Positions 20,464 through 31,108 of a DNA stretch of 64,000 bases are shown here, piece after piece (the stretch's first letter is position 1; each line of letters starts with the position of its first letter). Location of the stretch: contig NZ_CP009323.1 in the NCBI RefSeq assembly GCF_000959725.1, positions 682,001 to 746,000 of the forward strand, given 5' to 3'. The notes under the pieces are model-generated. The model did not search any database, was not told the DNA's origin, and saw nothing but the letters and a program-made list of their open reading frames with translations. This stretch comes from Burkholderia gladioli. Lineage in GTDB: Bacteria > Pseudomonadota > Gammaproteobacteria > Burkholderiales > Burkholderiaceae. Made by a program: the position numbers and the translations under genes.

Positions 20464-20627
20464 CATTTGTGCTTCGATTTGTGCTTCAAACGGCTCGCGT
20501 GCCCTGGATCGGCGATCACGAGGCACGCTAGGCGATCGCATTCCCGTCTCACCCGGCAAGCGTCGTCGCGACGGCCGCTGCTCCCGCCGCGCGCGTTCCC
20601 TGCCCCTTCTTTCAGCGGACCGCCCTC

Positions 20628-21089
20628 ATGCAATTCTGGCTGATGAAATCCGAACCGGACGAGGCGAGCATCGACGATCTCGCCGCCGCGCCGAAACACA
20701 CCCTGCCCTGGACGGGCGTGCGCAATTATCAGGCTCGCAATTTCATGCGCGACACCATGCGCATCGGCGACGGCGTGCTGTTCTATCACTCGAGCTGTCC
20801 CGAGCCCGGCATCGCGGGCCTGGCCGAAGTCTCGTCGACGCCCTATCCCGATCCGACCCAGTTCGATCCGGCCAGCCCCTATCACGATCCGAAGTCGAAG
20901 CGGGAAGAGCCGCGCTGGAGCCTGGTGGACGTGCGCTTCGTGAAGAAGACCCCCTTGATTCCGCTGGCCGCGCTGCGCGAGCACGACGAGCTCGCCGAGA
21001 TGCGCGTGCTCGCCAGGGGCAACCGGCTCTCGATCACGCCGGTCACGCGCGCCGAATGGAAGTTCATCACCGAGAAGCTGATGAAGTGA
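20628..21089 (+). CDS. EVE domain protein
   Basis: 153 residues starting MQFWLMKSEPDEASIDDL, the typical EVE opening, with PWTGVRNYQARNFMR and the FYHSSCPEPGIAGLAEV core. EVE domains are PUA-like and are thought to bind modified bases; the bacterial single-domain proteins have no settled function. It is about 165 bases after the 6S terminator, in the place often taken by a gene linked to ssrS. Confidence 0.9.
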   Translation: MQFWLMKSEPDEASIDDLAAAPKHTLPWTGVRNYQARNFMRDTMRIGDGVLFYHSSCPEPGIAGLAEVSSTPYPDPTQFDPASPYHDPKSKREEPRWSLVDVRFVKKTPLIPLAALREHDELAEMRVLARGNRLSITPVTRAEWKFITEKLMK

Positions 21090-21285
21090 GGCAGGTGCCG
21101 GCCGGCTCGCCGCGAGATCTGTCAGCAAAGGTAAATCGCGCGTGTGGTGCCGGAACTCGGCACGCCTTTCATCGGCCTAACGCTCGCGCGATCGGCGGAA
21201 CCCCGGTTCCATCGATCGCCTCGACAAGACGCGCGGCACGATGTGGCACGGGCCGCTGGCCGCGCACAGAACAGGAGCTCATACG

Positions 21286-21987
21286 ATGAAAAAATCCGCT
21301 GCCGTACTCGCCCTCGCCCTGGCCGCCGTGATCCCCGCGGTGCAGGCACAAGTCGCGCCCCAGCCTGCGGGCGTGCTGTCGCTGTCGGCACAGGCCAGCA
21401 CCGACGTGCCGCAGGATGTGGTCGACATCACGCTGTTCTACGAACAGGAAGCGAAGGATCCGGGCAGCCTGACGACCGAGCTCAATCGCCGCGCCGACGC
21501 CGCGCTGGCCCGCGCGCGCGGCGTGTCGGGCGTGACCGCGCGCACCGGCGGCTTCTCGGTCTACCCGAGCAACGACCGCGACGGCAAGATCGCCGCCTGG
21601 CGCGGCCGCACCGAGATCGTGCTGGAGTCGCGCGATTTCACCGCGGCCTCGAAGCTCGCGGGTGACCTCGCCAGCACCCTGCAAGTCGGCAACGTCGAGT
21701 TCTCGCTGTCGCCGGAAGCGCAGCGCGCGGCCGAGCAGAAGCTGACCTCGGAAGCGATCCAGTCATTCCGCAACCGCGCCGCCGAGGCGGCCAAGGCCTT
21801 CGGCTACAGCGGCTACGCGATCCGCGAAGTCAATGTCGGCGGCGGCCGCAGCGTGCAGCCCTACCCGCGCATGATGGCGATGGACGCCGCGCCGATGATG
21901 GCGAAGGCCGCCGCCGCGCCGATCGCCGTCGAGGGCGGCAAGTCGACCGTCACCGTCAACGTGAACGGCTCGGTGCAGATGAAGTAA
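21286..21987 (+). CDS. SIMPL domain (DUF541) periplasmic protein
   Basis: 233 residues from ATG 21286, with AGGAGCT nine bases upstream. A clear signal peptide (MKKSAAVLALALAAVIPAVQA) precedes the SIMPL domain: LSLSAQASTDVPQDVVDITL, TGGFSVYPSNDRDGKIAAW. SIMPL/DUF541 proteins are exported proteins of largely unknown role, some tied to oxidative stress. A Met/Ala-rich stretch (MMAMDAAPMMAKAAAA) sits near residue 200. It is a single-gene unit closed by a strong terminator. Confidence 0.87.
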   Translation: MKKSAAVLALALAAVIPAVQAQVAPQPAGVLSLSAQASTDVPQDVVDITLFYEQEAKDPGSLTTELNRRADAALARARGVSGVTARTGGFSVYPSNDRDGKIAAWRGRTEIVLESRDFTAASKLAGDLASTLQVGNVEFSLSPEAQRAAEQKLTSEAIQSFRNRAAEAAKAFGYSGYAIREVNVGGGRSVQPYPRMMAMDAAPMMAKAAAAPIAVEGGKSTVTVNVNGSVQMK

Positions 21988-22038
21988 ATCGCGTCGATGC
22001 GCGTGCCGCCCGCGAGCGGCGTGGCGGCATGAGATGAC

Positions 22039-22076
22039 AAAAGGCCCGACCGGCTTGCACCGGTCGGGCCTTTTTC
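22039..22076. terminator. Bidirectional terminator between SIMPL gene and lgt
   Basis: AAAAGGCCCGACCGG-cttgca-CCGGTCGGGCCTTTTT is a near-perfect inverted repeat with T-runs on both strands. It sits between the convergent SIMPL and lgt genes and can end both transcripts. Confidence 0.92.
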
Positions 22077-22116
22077 ACATCGTCGTGTCACATCGTTCGA
22101 CGAGGACCGCGCGAAC

Positions 22117-23007
22117 TCATGCCGGCGTCGCGACACGCCCCTTGCGATAGGCCCACAGCATCATCAGCACGCCGGCGATGATCATCGGCAGCGACAGCCA
22201 CTGGCCCATCGACAGGCCCAGCGCGAGCAGGCCGAGGAAATCGTCGGGCTCGCGGGCGAATTCCACCGTGAAGCGCGCCAGGCCATAGCCGATCAGGAAC
22301 AGCGCCGACACCGCGCCGGTCGGGCGCGCCTTGCGCGAGAAGAAGAACAGCAGCAGGAACAGCGTGATGCCCTCCAGCGCGATCTCGTAGAGCTGCGAGG
22401 GATGGCGCGGCAGCATCTGGTACTGCATGAACACCTCGTTCAGGTTCCACTTCGCGGCGAGGTCGGGATGATGCGCGAGCCAGATCGCGTCGTCGCGCGA
22501 GGCGCCGGGGAACAGCATCGCCCAGGGCGCGTCGGGGCTCGTCACGCGGCCCCACAGCTCGCCGTTGATGAAGTTGCCGAAGCGGCCCGCGGCCAGGCCG
22601 GTGGGCACCATCGGCGCGATGAAGTCCGTCACCTGCAGCCAGGTGCGCTTGCGCTGCCAGGCGAACAGCACCATCGCGGCCAGCACGCCGAGGAAGCCGC
22701 CGTGGAACGACATCCCGCCTTCCCAGACGCGGAAGATGTCGAGCGGATGCGCGAAGTAGTAGCCGGCCTTGTAGAACAGCACGTAGCCGAGCCGCCCGCC
22801 CAGCACCACGCCGAGCACGCCGTAGAACATCATGTCGTCGATGTCCTTGGCGGTCCAGCCTTGCGCGGCGACATGCGGCAGCTTGAGCCGCACGCGGCCG
22901 ACGACGATCGCCGCGATGAAGCCGACGAGATACATGAGCCCGTACCAGCGCACGGCCAACGGTCCGAGATGAATCGCGACGGGATCGAAATTGGGGTGAA
23001 TGATCAT
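22117..23007 (-). CDS. lgt: Phosphatidylglycerol--prolipoprotein diacylglyceryl transferase
   Basis: 296 residues, polytopic inner-membrane enzyme that transfers diacylglycerol to the lipobox Cys of prolipoproteins. The hallmark [18 protein letters not shown] is present around residues 145-162, together with [11 protein letters not shown] and the HPSQLYE motif. Starts at ATG 23007 ([16 protein letters not shown]), the usual N terminus of the family. It stands alone, upstream of a LysR gene on the same strand. Confidence 0.95.
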   Translation of the reverse strand: MIIHPNFDPVAIHLGPLAVRWYGLMYLVGFIAAIVVGRVRLKLPHVAAQGWTAKDIDDMMFYGVLGVVLGGRLGYVLFYKAGYYFAHPLDIFRVWEGGMSFHGGFLGVLAAMVLFAWQRKRTWLQVTDFIAPMVPTGLAAGRFGNFINGELWGRVTSPDAPWAMLFPGASRDDAIWLAHHPDLAAKWNLNEVFMQYQMLPRHPSQLYEIALEGITLFLLLFFFSRKARPTGAVSALFLIGYGLARFTVEFAREPDDFLGLLALGLSMGQWLSLPMIIAGVLMMLWAYRKGRVATPA

Positions 23008-23101
23008 GAGTCGGTGTGGATGGTTGCTGAATCGACGCGGCGTTCGTGCGCCGCGCCTGCTGTTTGACGGTGCGATCCCGCCCGCGTTCGCGCCGCGTGC
23101 A

Positions 23102-24013
23102 TCAGGCCGGCGCGGCGCGCCGCACGATCTCGATGAAGCCCGCCAGCACCGGGCTGACGTCCCGGGTGCGCCAGACCAGGCCGGTCTCGACGATCGGCGT
23201 GCCGCCCGCCAGCGCACGGTAGACGACACCGGTGCGACGCAGGTTACGCAGCGATTGCGGCACCAGTGCGACGCCCATGCCGGCCGACACGAGGCTGACG
23301 ATGGTCTGCATCTGGATCGCCTCCTGGCCGATGCGCGGCGTCAGGCCCCGCGCCCCATAGCAGCCCGTAATGATGTCATAAAAGCCGGGCGCCAGACGAC
23401 GCGGGAAGATCACCAGCGGCAGATCGGCCAGTTGCTCGAGCCCGATCGGGCCGTCCTCGCCCGGCACCGCGGCCTCCTCGGGCATCGCCACCACCAGCGG
23501 CTCGCGCGCCACGCCGAGATAGGACAGGCCGGCCGCGTGGCGGGGCGGCAGCGGCTCGATCACCAGCCCGGCGTCGATCCGGCCTTCGGCCAGCATCTCG
23601 ACCTGCAGGTCGCTGGTGGCCTCGGTCAGCTGCAGGCGCACGCGCGGGTAGCGCGCCCCGAACTCGCGCAGCAGCGCCGGCAGCAGGCCGTAATCGGCGG
23701 TCGAGACGAAGGCCAGCGCGAGCGTGCCGGCCTCGCCGCGCGCCAGGCTGGTGGCCAGCGGTGGCAGCGCGTCGGCGGCCGCCAGCAGGCGCCGCACCTC
23801 GGGCAGCAAGGCCGCGCCGACCGCCGACAACTCCACCGAGCGCTGGGTGCGCACGAACAGCAGCACGCCGAGCGCGGCCTCCAGCGCGCGGATCGCCTGC
23901 GACAGCGGCGGCTGCGTGATCGACAGGCGCGTCGCCGCGCGCCCGAAATGACGCTCCTCGGCCACCGCCACGAAGTAGCGCCATTGCCGCAGATCGGGGG
24001 TCGGTTCGGCCAT
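23102..24013 (-). CDS. LysR-type transcriptional regulator
   Basis: 303 residues. The N-terminal winged HTH reads [24 protein letters not shown], then [18 protein letters not shown]; the effector-binding domain follows ([20 protein letters not shown]). It is divergent from ilvD with 130 bases between starts, the classic arrangement of a LysR regulator and its target, so control of ilvD is a fair inference. The ligand is unknown. The HTH resembles the CatR/BenM-type subgroup (RHFGRAA), but I would not assign a pathway. Confidence 0.88.
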   Translation of the reverse strand: MAEPTPDLRQWRYFVAVAEERHFGRAATRLSITQPPLSQAIRALEAALGVLLFVRTQRSVELSAVGAALLPEVRRLLAAADALPPLATSLARGEAGTLALAFVSTADYGLLPALLREFGARYPRVRLQLTEATSDLQVEMLAEGRIDAGLVIEPLPPRHAAGLSYLGVAREPLVVAMPEEAAVPGEDGPIGLEQLADLPLVIFPRRLAPGFYDIITGCYGARGLTPRIGQEAIQMQTIVSLVSAGMGVALVPQSLRNLRRTGVVYRALAGGTPIVETGLVWRTRDVSPVLAGFIEIVRRAAPA

Positions 24014-24143
24014 GATTGATATCCTCAGCGACTCAATTGGCCACGAATAATATATTGGACAGGTGCCGAGGGACAGCCCATGCTTGCCTGACCACGGCTG
24101 CCCTGGCGCGCGCCGGATGTCCACAACCCGGATGGAGTCCCCC

Positions 24144-25817
24144 ATGTCCTACAACCGTCGCTCGAAAAACATCACGCAGGGCGTGGCCCGCTCGCCGAAC
24201 CGTTCGATGTACTACGCACTCGGCTACCAGCAGGCGGACTTCGACAAGCCGATGATCGGCATCGCCAACGGCCACTCCACCATCACGCCCTGCAATGCCG
24301 GCCTGCAGCGCCTGTCGGACGCGGCGGTCGAGGCCGTCAAGGCGGCCGGCGCCAATCCGCAGATCTTTGGCACGCCCACCATCTCGGACGGCATGTCGAT
24401 GGGCACCGAGGGCATGAAGTATTCGCTGGTCTCGCGCGAGGTGATCGCCGATTGCATCGAGACCTGCGTGCAGGGGCAGTGGATGGACGGCGTGGTGGTG
24501 GTGGGCGGCTGCGACAAGAACATGCCGGGCGGCATGATCGCGCTGGCGCGGCTGAACGTGCCGGGCATCTACGTGTATGGCGGCACGATCCGCCCGGGCA
24601 ACTGGAAGGGGCAGGACCTGACCATCGTCTCGGCCTTCGAGGCGGTCGGCGAGTTCACGGCCGGGCGCATGTCGCAGGAGGACTTCGACGGCATCGAGCG
24701 CAATGCCTGCCCCTCGACGGGCTCCTGCGGCGGCATGTACACGGCCAACACCATGAGCTCGTCCTTCGAGGCGCTCGGCATGGCGCTGCCCTATTCCTCG
24801 ACGATGGCCAATCCCGACCAGGAGAAGGTCGATTCCGCGGCCGAGTCGGCGCGCGTGCTGGTGGAGGCCGTCAAGCGGGACCTGAAACCGCGCGACATCA
24901 TCACCCGCGAATCGATCGAGAACGCCGTGTCGGTGATCATGGCCACCGGCGGCTCGACCAATGCCGTGCTGCACTTCCTGGCCATCGCGCACGCCGCCGA
25001 GATCGACTGGAGCATCGACGACTTCGAGCGGATCCGCCGACGCGTGCCGGTGATCTGCGACCTGAAGCCCTCGGGCCGCTACGTGGCCACCGACCTGCAT
25101 CGCGCGGGCGGCATCCCGCAGGTGATGAAGATCCTGCTCGATGCAGGGCTGCTGCATGGCGAGTGCCTCACCATCACCGGCCAGACGGTGGCCGAGACGC
25201 TGCGCGAGGTGCCCTCGATGCCGCGCGCCGACCAGCAGGTGATCTTCCCGATCGACCAGGCGCTCTATCGCGAAGGCCACCTGGCGATCCTCAAGGGCAA
25301 TCTCGCCGAGGACGGCGCGGTGGCCAAGATCAGCGGGCTGAAGAATCCGGTGATCACGGGGCCCGCGCGCGTGTTCGACGACGAGCAGAGCGCGCTGCAG
25401 GCGATCCTCGACGACCGCATCCGCGCCGGCGACGTGGTGGTGCTGCGCTATCTCGGCCCGCAAGGCGGCCCCGGCATGCCGGAGATGCTCGCGCCGACCT
25501 CGGCGATCATCGGCAAGGGGCTCGGCGAATCGGTGGGCCTGATCACCGACGGGCGCTTCTCGGGCGGCACCTGGGGCATGGTGGTCGGCCACGTCGCGCC
25601 GGAGGCCTTCGCCGGCGGCACCATCGCCCTGGTCCAGGAAGGCGATTCGATCACCATCGACGCGCATCGCCTGCTGCTGCAGTTGAATGTCGACGATGCC
25701 GAGCTGGCGCGCCGCCGCGCCGCCTGGCAGCGGCCGGCGCCGCGTTACACGCGCGGCGTGCTGGCCAAGTACGCGGCGCTGGCGCTGCCGGCGAATCGCG
25801 GCGCCGTGACGGGCTGA
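24144..25817 (+). CDS. ilvD: Dihydroxy-acid dehydratase
   Basis: 557 residues from ATG 24144. IlvD dehydrates 2,3-dihydroxy acids in valine, leucine and isoleucine synthesis. The iron-sulfur ligands and active-site blocks are visible: [29 protein letters not shown] and [19 protein letters not shown]. The length and start ([20 protein letters not shown]) fit the family. Divergent from the LysR gene. Some proteobacteria carry two ilvD copies, and the regulator next door suggests this one may be differentially controlled. Confidence 0.94.
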   Translation: MSYNRRSKNITQGVARSPNRSMYYALGYQQADFDKPMIGIANGHSTITPCNAGLQRLSDAAVEAVKAAGANPQIFGTPTISDGMSMGTEGMKYSLVSREVIADCIETCVQGQWMDGVVVVGGCDKNMPGGMIALARLNVPGIYVYGGTIRPGNWKGQDLTIVSAFEAVGEFTAGRMSQEDFDGIERNACPSTGSCGGMYTANTMSSSFEALGMALPYSSTMANPDQEKVDSAAESARVLVEAVKRDLKPRDIITRESIENAVSVIMATGGSTNAVLHFLAIAHAAEIDWSIDDFERIRRRVPVICDLKPSGRYVATDLHRAGGIPQVMKILLDAGLLHGECLTITGQTVAETLREVPSMPRADQQVIFPIDQALYREGHLAILKGNLAEDGAVAKISGLKNPVITGPARVFDDEQSALQAILDDRIRAGDVVVLRYLGPQGGPGMPEMLAPTSAIIGKGLGESVGLITDGRFSGGTWGMVVGHVAPEAFAGGTIALVQEGDSITIDAHRLLLQLNVDDAELARRRAAWQRPAPRYTRGVLAKYAALALPANRGAVTG

Positions 25818-25973
25818 AGCACTCGCCGCGGGCAGCAAAGAAGACGGAAGGAACGGCCTGGCCGACTCGCACGAGGGGCGCGAGGGGCACGAGGGGCGCG
25901 ACGAGCTCGCGCCCTCTTTGCTTCTATAATGCGCGGACAGCCAGGCCGGCCCTCGCGCCGGCGGAGACCCCGT

Positions 25974-26300
25974 ATGAGAATCACGCTACTGCGAGCCACG
26001 CTTGCCCTGCTGCTGGCCGCGAACCTGCCGGCCCAGGCGCAGCAGCCGGCCAGCGGCCCGCTGCTCGCGCAACGCAGGAACTGCATGGCCTGCCATGCGG
26101 TCGCCGCGCCCCTGATGGGGCCGTCCTTCCACGCCATCGCCGATCGCTACATGAATCGCCCCGATGCGGCCGACTATCTGGTGCAGACCATCGTCAAGGG
26201 CAGCGTCGGCGTGTGGGGGCCGGTGCCGATGCCGGCCAACACCCAGGTGACCGGCGACGAGGCGCGCACCCTCGCGCAGTGGATCCTGACCTTGAAATGA
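25974..26300 (+). CDS. Small class I c-type cytochrome
   Basis: 108 residues from ATG 25974. A signal peptide (LLRATLALLLAANLPAQAQ) is followed by the haem site CMACH at about residues 37-41 and a Met ligand region PVPMPANTQVTGDEARTLAQWIL. This is the cytochrome c551/c-8 type periplasmic electron carrier. Upstream is a good TATAAT hexamer (25925-25930). It follows ilvD but is probably a separate unit. Confidence 0.88.
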   Translation: MRITLLRATLALLLAANLPAQAQQPASGPLLAQRRNCMACHAVAAPLMGPSFHAIADRYMNRPDAADYLVQTIVKGSVGVWGPVPMPANTQVTGDEARTLAQWILTLK

Positions 26301-26336
26301 ACACGGGCCGCGGCGAAGCGGCGGCCTGAAACAAGA

Positions 26337-26373
26337 AAACGCGCGAGCGCACCTGGAGTGCGCGTCGCGCGTT
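26337..26373. terminator. Inverted repeat / terminator after the cytochrome c gene
   Basis: AAACGCGCGAGCGCAC pairs with GTGCGCGTCGCGCGTTT around a CTGGA loop, with one unpaired base. T-run is weak, but it lies between convergent genes and most likely ends transcription. Confidence 0.7.
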
Positions 26374-26448
26374 TGTCATTCGGGGCCGCAGCGGTCCCGC
26401 GAGCCGGGGCGCCGGATCCAGCCGCCCTGGCCGACCTCCCTGAACGCC

Positions 26449-27915
26449 TCAGTGCTCCTGCCGGGATTGCGGCGCGCCGCGCCGAGCGAGCGCCTCGTCG
26501 ACGGCCTCGGCCACCCAGCGCTCGAATTCAGGCGCCAGCGCCGTCACCACCTGCTGCGACACCTCGCCGACCAGCCAGGCGGCATGCTGCTGGACCGCCT
26601 CGCGGCAACGCGCGTCGATCAGGGCACGGCCCTCGCCGGACAGATAGTCGGCGACACGACCTTGCAGCCGCTCGGCGATATGCCGGGAATCGATCGGCGC
26701 CGCGGGCGGCGGCACGGGTTCGGCTTGCGCAGCACCGATCAGCTCGGCGGGCGGGAGCGCCTCGACATCGGCGAAACGTGCCGGCACCGGCGTCTCGGCG
26801 GCAACGGGCGACAACTGCGCGAAGGCGGCAGGCGCCAGCGTCTCGACGCGATGCAGCACGGATTCGGTGCGCGCGGCGAGATCGTCGGGAGGGACTGGTG
26901 CCCGATGCAGTGCTTCGCCGTGCAGCGTCGCCGAGGCGGCGGCAGGCTCTTGCGAGGGGCCGTCGAGCGCATAGGCCAGCGGTGCGTTGTCGGGCGCATC
27001 GTGCTCGTCGTCGCGCGGATCGGGCCGCGCTTCCATCTCGGCGGGAACGGCCTCGATAGGCAGCGGCTGCGGCGCCGCGGCGAATTCCTGGGGAACCGCC
27101 GGCTCGGCGGCCAAGAACACGGCTTCGGCCTCAGTGGATTCGAGCGGCGATGACTGCGGCTCGACGAGCGGAGCGGGGCTTGCCGAGAATTCCTGAGGGA
27201 TGCTCGCCTCGGGCGCGACGAATGCCGCTTCGGCCGGGTCGGGCCCGCTGAAGGTGGATGCCTCATGCGACTCGGGCCACGGCTGAGGCTCGGCCGCGAA
27301 TTCCGGCGGCGTCGATGTCGGCTCCGGCGCGACGAACGCGGCTTCCGCCTGCGTCGGCTCGCTGGCAACCGACGCTTCGTGCGCCTCAGGCAAGGGCTGC
27401 GGCTCGCCCGCGAATTCCGGCGGCGTCGATACCGGCTCCGGCGCGACGAACGCGGCTTCCGCCTGCGTCGGCTCGCTGGCAACCGACGCTTCGTGCGCCT
27501 CAGGCAAGGGCTGCGGCTCGCCCGCGAATTCCGGCGGCACCGTCACCGGCTCCGCCGCGACGAACACAGGCTCCGCCGGCGCCTCGGCGCCCTGCGCCGT
27601 CGCCGGCGAGGAAACCAGCCCTCGCGGTGCAAGCGCGGCCGGCTCGCCCGCCGCCAGGTGCGAAGCCGGCAGCGCATCGGCCCCGGCTCCGGCCGGCGCG
27701 CCATAGGCGGTGGACAAGCCCGCGCCCCCGCCGAGCGTCGGCAGGCCCGAAGCCGCCAGCTCGGGCGGCACCTGCGGCGGCAACTCGGGCAGGTCGGTGG
27801 CATGCGGCGGCGCCGCATCGGCGGCCTGCCAGGGACGACGTGCGAGCACGGACTTGCCGGGCACCAGCACGTCGGTCAGCACGGGAATGTCGAACTCGTT
27901 GTGGGCGTCGGGCAT
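26449..27915 (-). CDS. DUF2486 family repeat-rich protein
   Basis: 488 residues beginning MPDAHNEFDIPVLTDVLVPG, the conserved N terminus I associate with DUF2486. The middle (about residues 120-300) is a low-complexity Ala/Glu/Pro tract of tandem units around TPPEFAGEPQPLPEAHEAS. The C terminus is a conserved amphipathic helical region (ERLQGRVADYLSGEGRALID, RCREAVQQHAAWLVGEVSQQ). No signal peptide or membrane segment is seen, and the function is unknown. The gene is between holC and a terminator and probably shares a transcript with pepA-holC (gap to holC 17 bases). Confidence 0.8.
   Translation of the reverse strand: MPDAHNEFDIPVLTDVLVPGKSVLARRPWQAADAAPPHATDLPELPPQVPPELAASGLPTLGGGAGLSTAYGAPAGAGADALPASHLAAGEPAALAPRGLVSSPATAQGAEAPAEPVFVAAEPVTVPPEFAGEPQPLPEAHEASVASEPTQAEAAFVAPEPVSTPPEFAGEPQPLPEAHEASVASEPTQAEAAFVAPEPTSTPPEFAAEPQPWPESHEASTFSGPDPAEAAFVAPEASIPQEFSASPAPLVEPQSSPLESTEAEAVFLAAEPAVPQEFAAAPQPLPIEAVPAEMEARPDPRDDEHDAPDNAPLAYALDGPSQEPAAASATLHGEALHRAPVPPDDLAARTESVLHRVETLAPAAFAQLSPVAAETPVPARFADVEALPPAELIGAAQAEPVPPPAAPIDSRHIAERLQGRVADYLSGEGRALIDARCREAVQQHAAWLVGEVSQQVVTALAPEFERWVAEAVDEALARRGAPQSRQEH
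27320..27547. repeat. 114-bp tandem repeat inside the DUF2486 gene
   Basis: Two head-to-tail copies (27320-27433 and 27434-27547) of a 114-base unit are nearly identical at the DNA level over most of their length; 114 bases equals 38 codons, so the frame is kept. More diverged copies of the same unit lie on either side. The near-identity points to recent duplication, and the unit number probably varies between strains. Confidence 0.88.
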
Positions 27916-27932
27916 GTTGGCTCCAGGCGCGA

Positions 27933-28349
27933 CTAGCCGCCTTGCTTGTAGTTGTTCAGCGCGTAGCCGCGGTCGCGGTAGAAACGGTAGCGATCGCGGC
28001 CGGCCGCCAGTTCCTCGGGCGCGTTGCCGACCACCTCGAGCAGCCGGGCGAAGCGCGCGAACTGCGCGGGCACCTCGGCGCCGAGATTGAGCAGCACGCC
28101 GTCGTGCGGGGCGCGCGACAGATCGGTGGTCAGCACGATCGGCGTCTGCGAGGCCTGCGGGCTGTCGACCGAGCAATGGGGAATGAAATCGAGCGGCGAG
28201 AAGGTCCACAGCCGCTCGTCGAGCGTGCGCAGCCGCGCCGGCTCGGCGCAGACCACCACGGCCTGGCCGGCCAGGTAGGCCTTGCGCAGCAGCCGGCACG
28301 CATACGCGAGCGAGTCGCCGACGTTCGAATGGAAATCGATTCGTGTCAT
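27933..28349 (-). CDS. holC: DNA polymerase III chi subunit
   Basis: 138 residues starting MTRIDFHSNVGDSLAYACRL. The HolC fold is recognisable from RLLRKAYLAGQAVVVCAEPA, LWTFSPLDFIPHC and the C-terminal FYRDRGYALNNYKQG. Chi links the clamp loader to single-stranded DNA-binding protein. It follows pepA in the same direction, the common pepA-holC arrangement. Confidence 0.92.
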   Translation of the reverse strand: MTRIDFHSNVGDSLAYACRLLRKAYLAGQAVVVCAEPARLRTLDERLWTFSPLDFIPHCSVDSPQASQTPIVLTTDLSRAPHDGVLLNLGAEVPAQFARFARLLEVVGNAPEELAAGRDRYRFYRDRGYALNNYKQGG

Positions 28350-28392
28350 CGGGCGCCCCGCCGCGTCATGCCTGCCTTTTCCGACCTTGCAC

Positions 28393-29904
28393 TCACGCGC
28401 CGGCGCGGTCGATCAGGAACTGCGAGAGCAGCGGCACCGGACGGCCGGTGGCGCCCTTGGCGGCACCGCTCTTCCAGGCCGTGCCGGCGATGTCCAGGTG
28501 CGCCCACGGATAGCTTTCCGCGAAACGCGCCAGGAAGCAGGCCGCCGTGATGCTGCCGCCCGGACGGCCGCCGATGTTGGCCAGGTCCGCGAAGTTCGAC
28601 TTCAGCAGGTCCTGGTACTCGTCGTCGAGCGGCAGGCGCCAGGCCGGATCGCCCGCTTCGCGCGAGGCGTCGAGCAGTTCGCCGGCCAGCGCGTCGTCCT
28701 TCGAGAACAGGCCGCTGTTGTGGTGGCCCAGCGCGATCACGCAGGCGCCCGTCAGGGTCGCCACGTCGATCACCGCGGCCGGCTTGAAGCGCTCGGCGTA
28801 GGTCAGCGCGTCGCAGAGGATCAGGCGGCCTTCGGCGTCGGTGTTCAGCACCTCGATCGTCAGGCCCTTCATGCTGGTGACGATGTCGCCCGGCTTGGTG
28901 GCCTGGCCCGAGGGCATGTTCTCGCAGGTCGGCACGATCGCCACCACGTTGAGCTTCAGCTCCATCTCGGCGAGCGCGCGCATGGTGCCCAGCACCGAGC
29001 CGGCGCCGCACATGTCGTACTTCATCTCGTCCATGCCCTCGCCCGGCTTCAGCGAGATGCCGCCGGTGTCGAAGGTGATGCCCTTGCCGACCAGCACGAT
29101 CGGCGCGACCTTGGCGGCGGCGCCCTGGTAGTGCAGCACGATGAACTGCGGCGGCTCGACCGAACCGCGCGTGACCGACAGGAAGGAACCCATCTTCAGC
29201 GCCTGGATCTGCTTGAGGCCGAGCACCTCAGCCTTCAGGCCCCAGTCCTTGGCCAGCTGCCTGGCGGTATTGGCGAGATAGGTGGGGGTGCAGACGTTGC
29301 CGGGCAGGTTGCCCAGGTCACGCGTGAGATCCATGCCGTTGGCGATCGCCACGGCCTGCTTGGCGGCCTGCTTGGCGGCCTTCTCGTCGGCCGGATCGAC
29401 GCTGAACACCACGCGCTTGAGCGTGGCCGGGGCCGGTTCGGCCTTGCTCTTCATCTGCGTGAAGCGGTAGGTCTCGCCGCGCAGCGCGAGAATCGCGGCG
29501 CGCACGCTCCACTCGGCGCCGCGCTCGGCCACCGGCAGTTGTGCCAGCGTGAAGGCGACCTGGCCGACCTTGGTGGCCAGCAGCGCGCGCCAGGCGGCAC
29601 GCGCGGCTTCCTGGTAGGCCTTCTGGCCGAAGCCGTCCTGCTTGCCGAGGCCGACCAGCAGCACGCGGGACGCGCCGATGCCCTCGACCTCGTGCAGGAA
29701 CAGCGTCTTGCCGAGCTTGCCGTCCATGTCGCCGGCCTTGACTAGGCGCGACACCAGGCCCTTGACGGCTTCATCGATGTCGAGCGCGGCGCCGGACAGC
29801 GTCTGCGACTCGAACACGCCGACCACCACGCAGTCGGACTTGCCGGTCAGGAACCCCTTGGACGCACCTTTGCTCCAATCAAAGCCTTTTATGCTAAAGT
29901 CCAT
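28393..29904 (-). CDS. pepA: Leucyl aminopeptidase
   Basis: 503 residues. The M17 signature [14 protein letters not shown] is present around residue 355, and metal-binding/active-site residues appear in [17 protein letters not shown]. PepA is a cytosolic hexameric two-metal aminopeptidase; in E. coli it is also a DNA-binding recombination and regulatory factor (XerB). It is divergent from lptF across about 110 bases that must hold both promoters. Confidence 0.95.
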   Translation of the reverse strand: MDFSIKGFDWSKGASKGFLTGKSDCVVVGVFESQTLSGAALDIDEAVKGLVSRLVKAGDMDGKLGKTLFLHEVEGIGASRVLLVGLGKQDGFGQKAYQEAARAAWRALLATKVGQVAFTLAQLPVAERGAEWSVRAAILALRGETYRFTQMKSKAEPAPATLKRVVFSVDPADEKAAKQAAKQAVAIANGMDLTRDLGNLPGNVCTPTYLANTARQLAKDWGLKAEVLGLKQIQALKMGSFLSVTRGSVEPPQFIVLHYQGAAAKVAPIVLVGKGITFDTGGISLKPGEGMDEMKYDMCGAGSVLGTMRALAEMELKLNVVAIVPTCENMPSGQATKPGDIVTSMKGLTIEVLNTDAEGRLILCDALTYAERFKPAAVIDVATLTGACVIALGHHNSGLFSKDDALAGELLDASREAGDPAWRLPLDDEYQDLLKSNFADLANIGGRPGGSITAACFLARFAESYPWAHLDIAGTAWKSGAAKGATGRPVPLLSQFLIDRAGA

Positions 29905-30013
29905 CGCGCTTGTCCTCGGATAAAATCTGGGCTATGTGGGTGAAAGCCGCAATTATCCGCTATTTTTCCTGTGGCGGCGCGCTGTATCCCTCCCCGCCCT
30001 CTTCGCCTCAAAC

Positions 30014-31105
30014 ATGATCTTCGAACGCTCCCTCCAGCGCGAGCTTGCGTACACCGCCGGCGCTGTCTTCATGGTGCTGCTCACGATCATGCTGACGTCG
30101 ATGATGATCCGCATCGTCGGCTATGCAGCGTCCGGTCAGGTCAGCCCGAAGGACGTGCTCGTGCTGATCGGCCTCACCGTGATCGGCTATCTCGCGATGA
30201 TCCTGGTCGGCACCCTCTTCGTGTCGATCCTGTTCGTGCTCACGCGCTGGTACAAGGACTCCGAAATGGTGGTCTGGCTCGCCTCGGGCGTGAGCCTGAC
30301 GCGCCTGATCAAGCCGATCGGCGTGTTCGCCACGCCCATCATCGTGCTGATCGCCTTCTTCGCCTTCGTCGGCTGGCCCTGGTCGAACCAGCAGAGCAAG
30401 CTGATCAAGGCGCGCTTCCAGCAGCGCGACGAAGTCTCGCTGCTCGCGCCGGGCCAGTTCCGCGAGTCGCCGTCCACCAACCGCGTGTTCTTCATCGAGA
30501 AGATGTCGGCCGACCAGGCCGCCGTGCAGAACGTGTTCGTCACCACCACCGAGCAGGGCAAGGTCAACGTGGTGGTGTCGCAGACCGGCCATACCGAGAC
30601 CGCCCAGAACGGCGACCGCTTCATCGTGCTGGAAAACGGCCGCCGCTACGACGGCGTGCCCGGCCAGCCGAACTTCAAGATCATGCAGTTCGAGCGCTAC
30701 GGCGTGAAGATCCAGAGCAAGCAGGTGGTCACCCAGCCGACCACCACCAGCACCCCGACGCTGGACCTGCTGCGCGATCCGACCGACGAGAACCTCGCCG
30801 AATTCGCCTGGCGCGTCGGCCTGCCGCTGATCGCCATCAATCTGATGATTCTCGCGATCCCGCTGGCCTACCAGAACCCGCGGCGCGGCCGCACCGTGAA
30901 CCTCGTGATGGCCGTGCTGATCTATCTGACGTATTCGAACCTGCTCAACGTGATGCAGTCGCAGATCGAGCGCGGCAAGATCCCGTTCGGCGTGGGCCTG
31001 GTGGTGCTGCACCTGGTGGTGGCCGGCATCGTCGCCTTCCTGTTCTGGATGCGCGTGCGCAACCGGCCGCTGATCTCGCGCGCCACGTTCCGCCGGGGAG
31101 CCTGA
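30014..31105 (+). CDS. lptF: LPS export ABC transporter permease LptF
   Basis: 363 residues from ATG 30014 (MIFERSLQRELAYTAGAVF). Six membrane segments, three on each side of a periplasmic beta-jellyroll domain (about residues 105-270), are the LptF/LptG architecture. With LptG and LptB it extracts LPS from the inner membrane. It is three bases ahead of lptG. Confidence 0.94.
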   Translation: MIFERSLQRELAYTAGAVFMVLLTIMLTSMMIRIVGYAASGQVSPKDVLVLIGLTVIGYLAMILVGTLFVSILFVLTRWYKDSEMVVWLASGVSLTRLIKPIGVFATPIIVLIAFFAFVGWPWSNQQSKLIKARFQQRDEVSLLAPGQFRESPSTNRVFFIEKMSADQAAVQNVFVTTTEQGKVNVVVSQTGHTETAQNGDRFIVLENGRRYDGVPGQPNFKIMQFERYGVKIQSKQVVTQPTTTSTPTLDLLRDPTDENLAEFAWRVGLPLIAINLMILAIPLAYQNPRRGRTVNLVMAVLIYLTYSNLLNVMQSQIERGKIPFGVGLVVLHLVVAGIVAFLFWMRVRNRPLISRATFRRGA

Positions 31106-31108
31106 CCG

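Noticed and set aside
20296..20643. A 115-codon plus-strand frame after zapA
   Set aside because: It overlaps the 6S RNA and its terminator and has no protein likeness.
27265..27550. CRISPR-like appearance of the DUF2486 repeats
   Set aside because: Units are contiguous, 114 bases long, in frame and without spacers; this is a coding tandem repeat.
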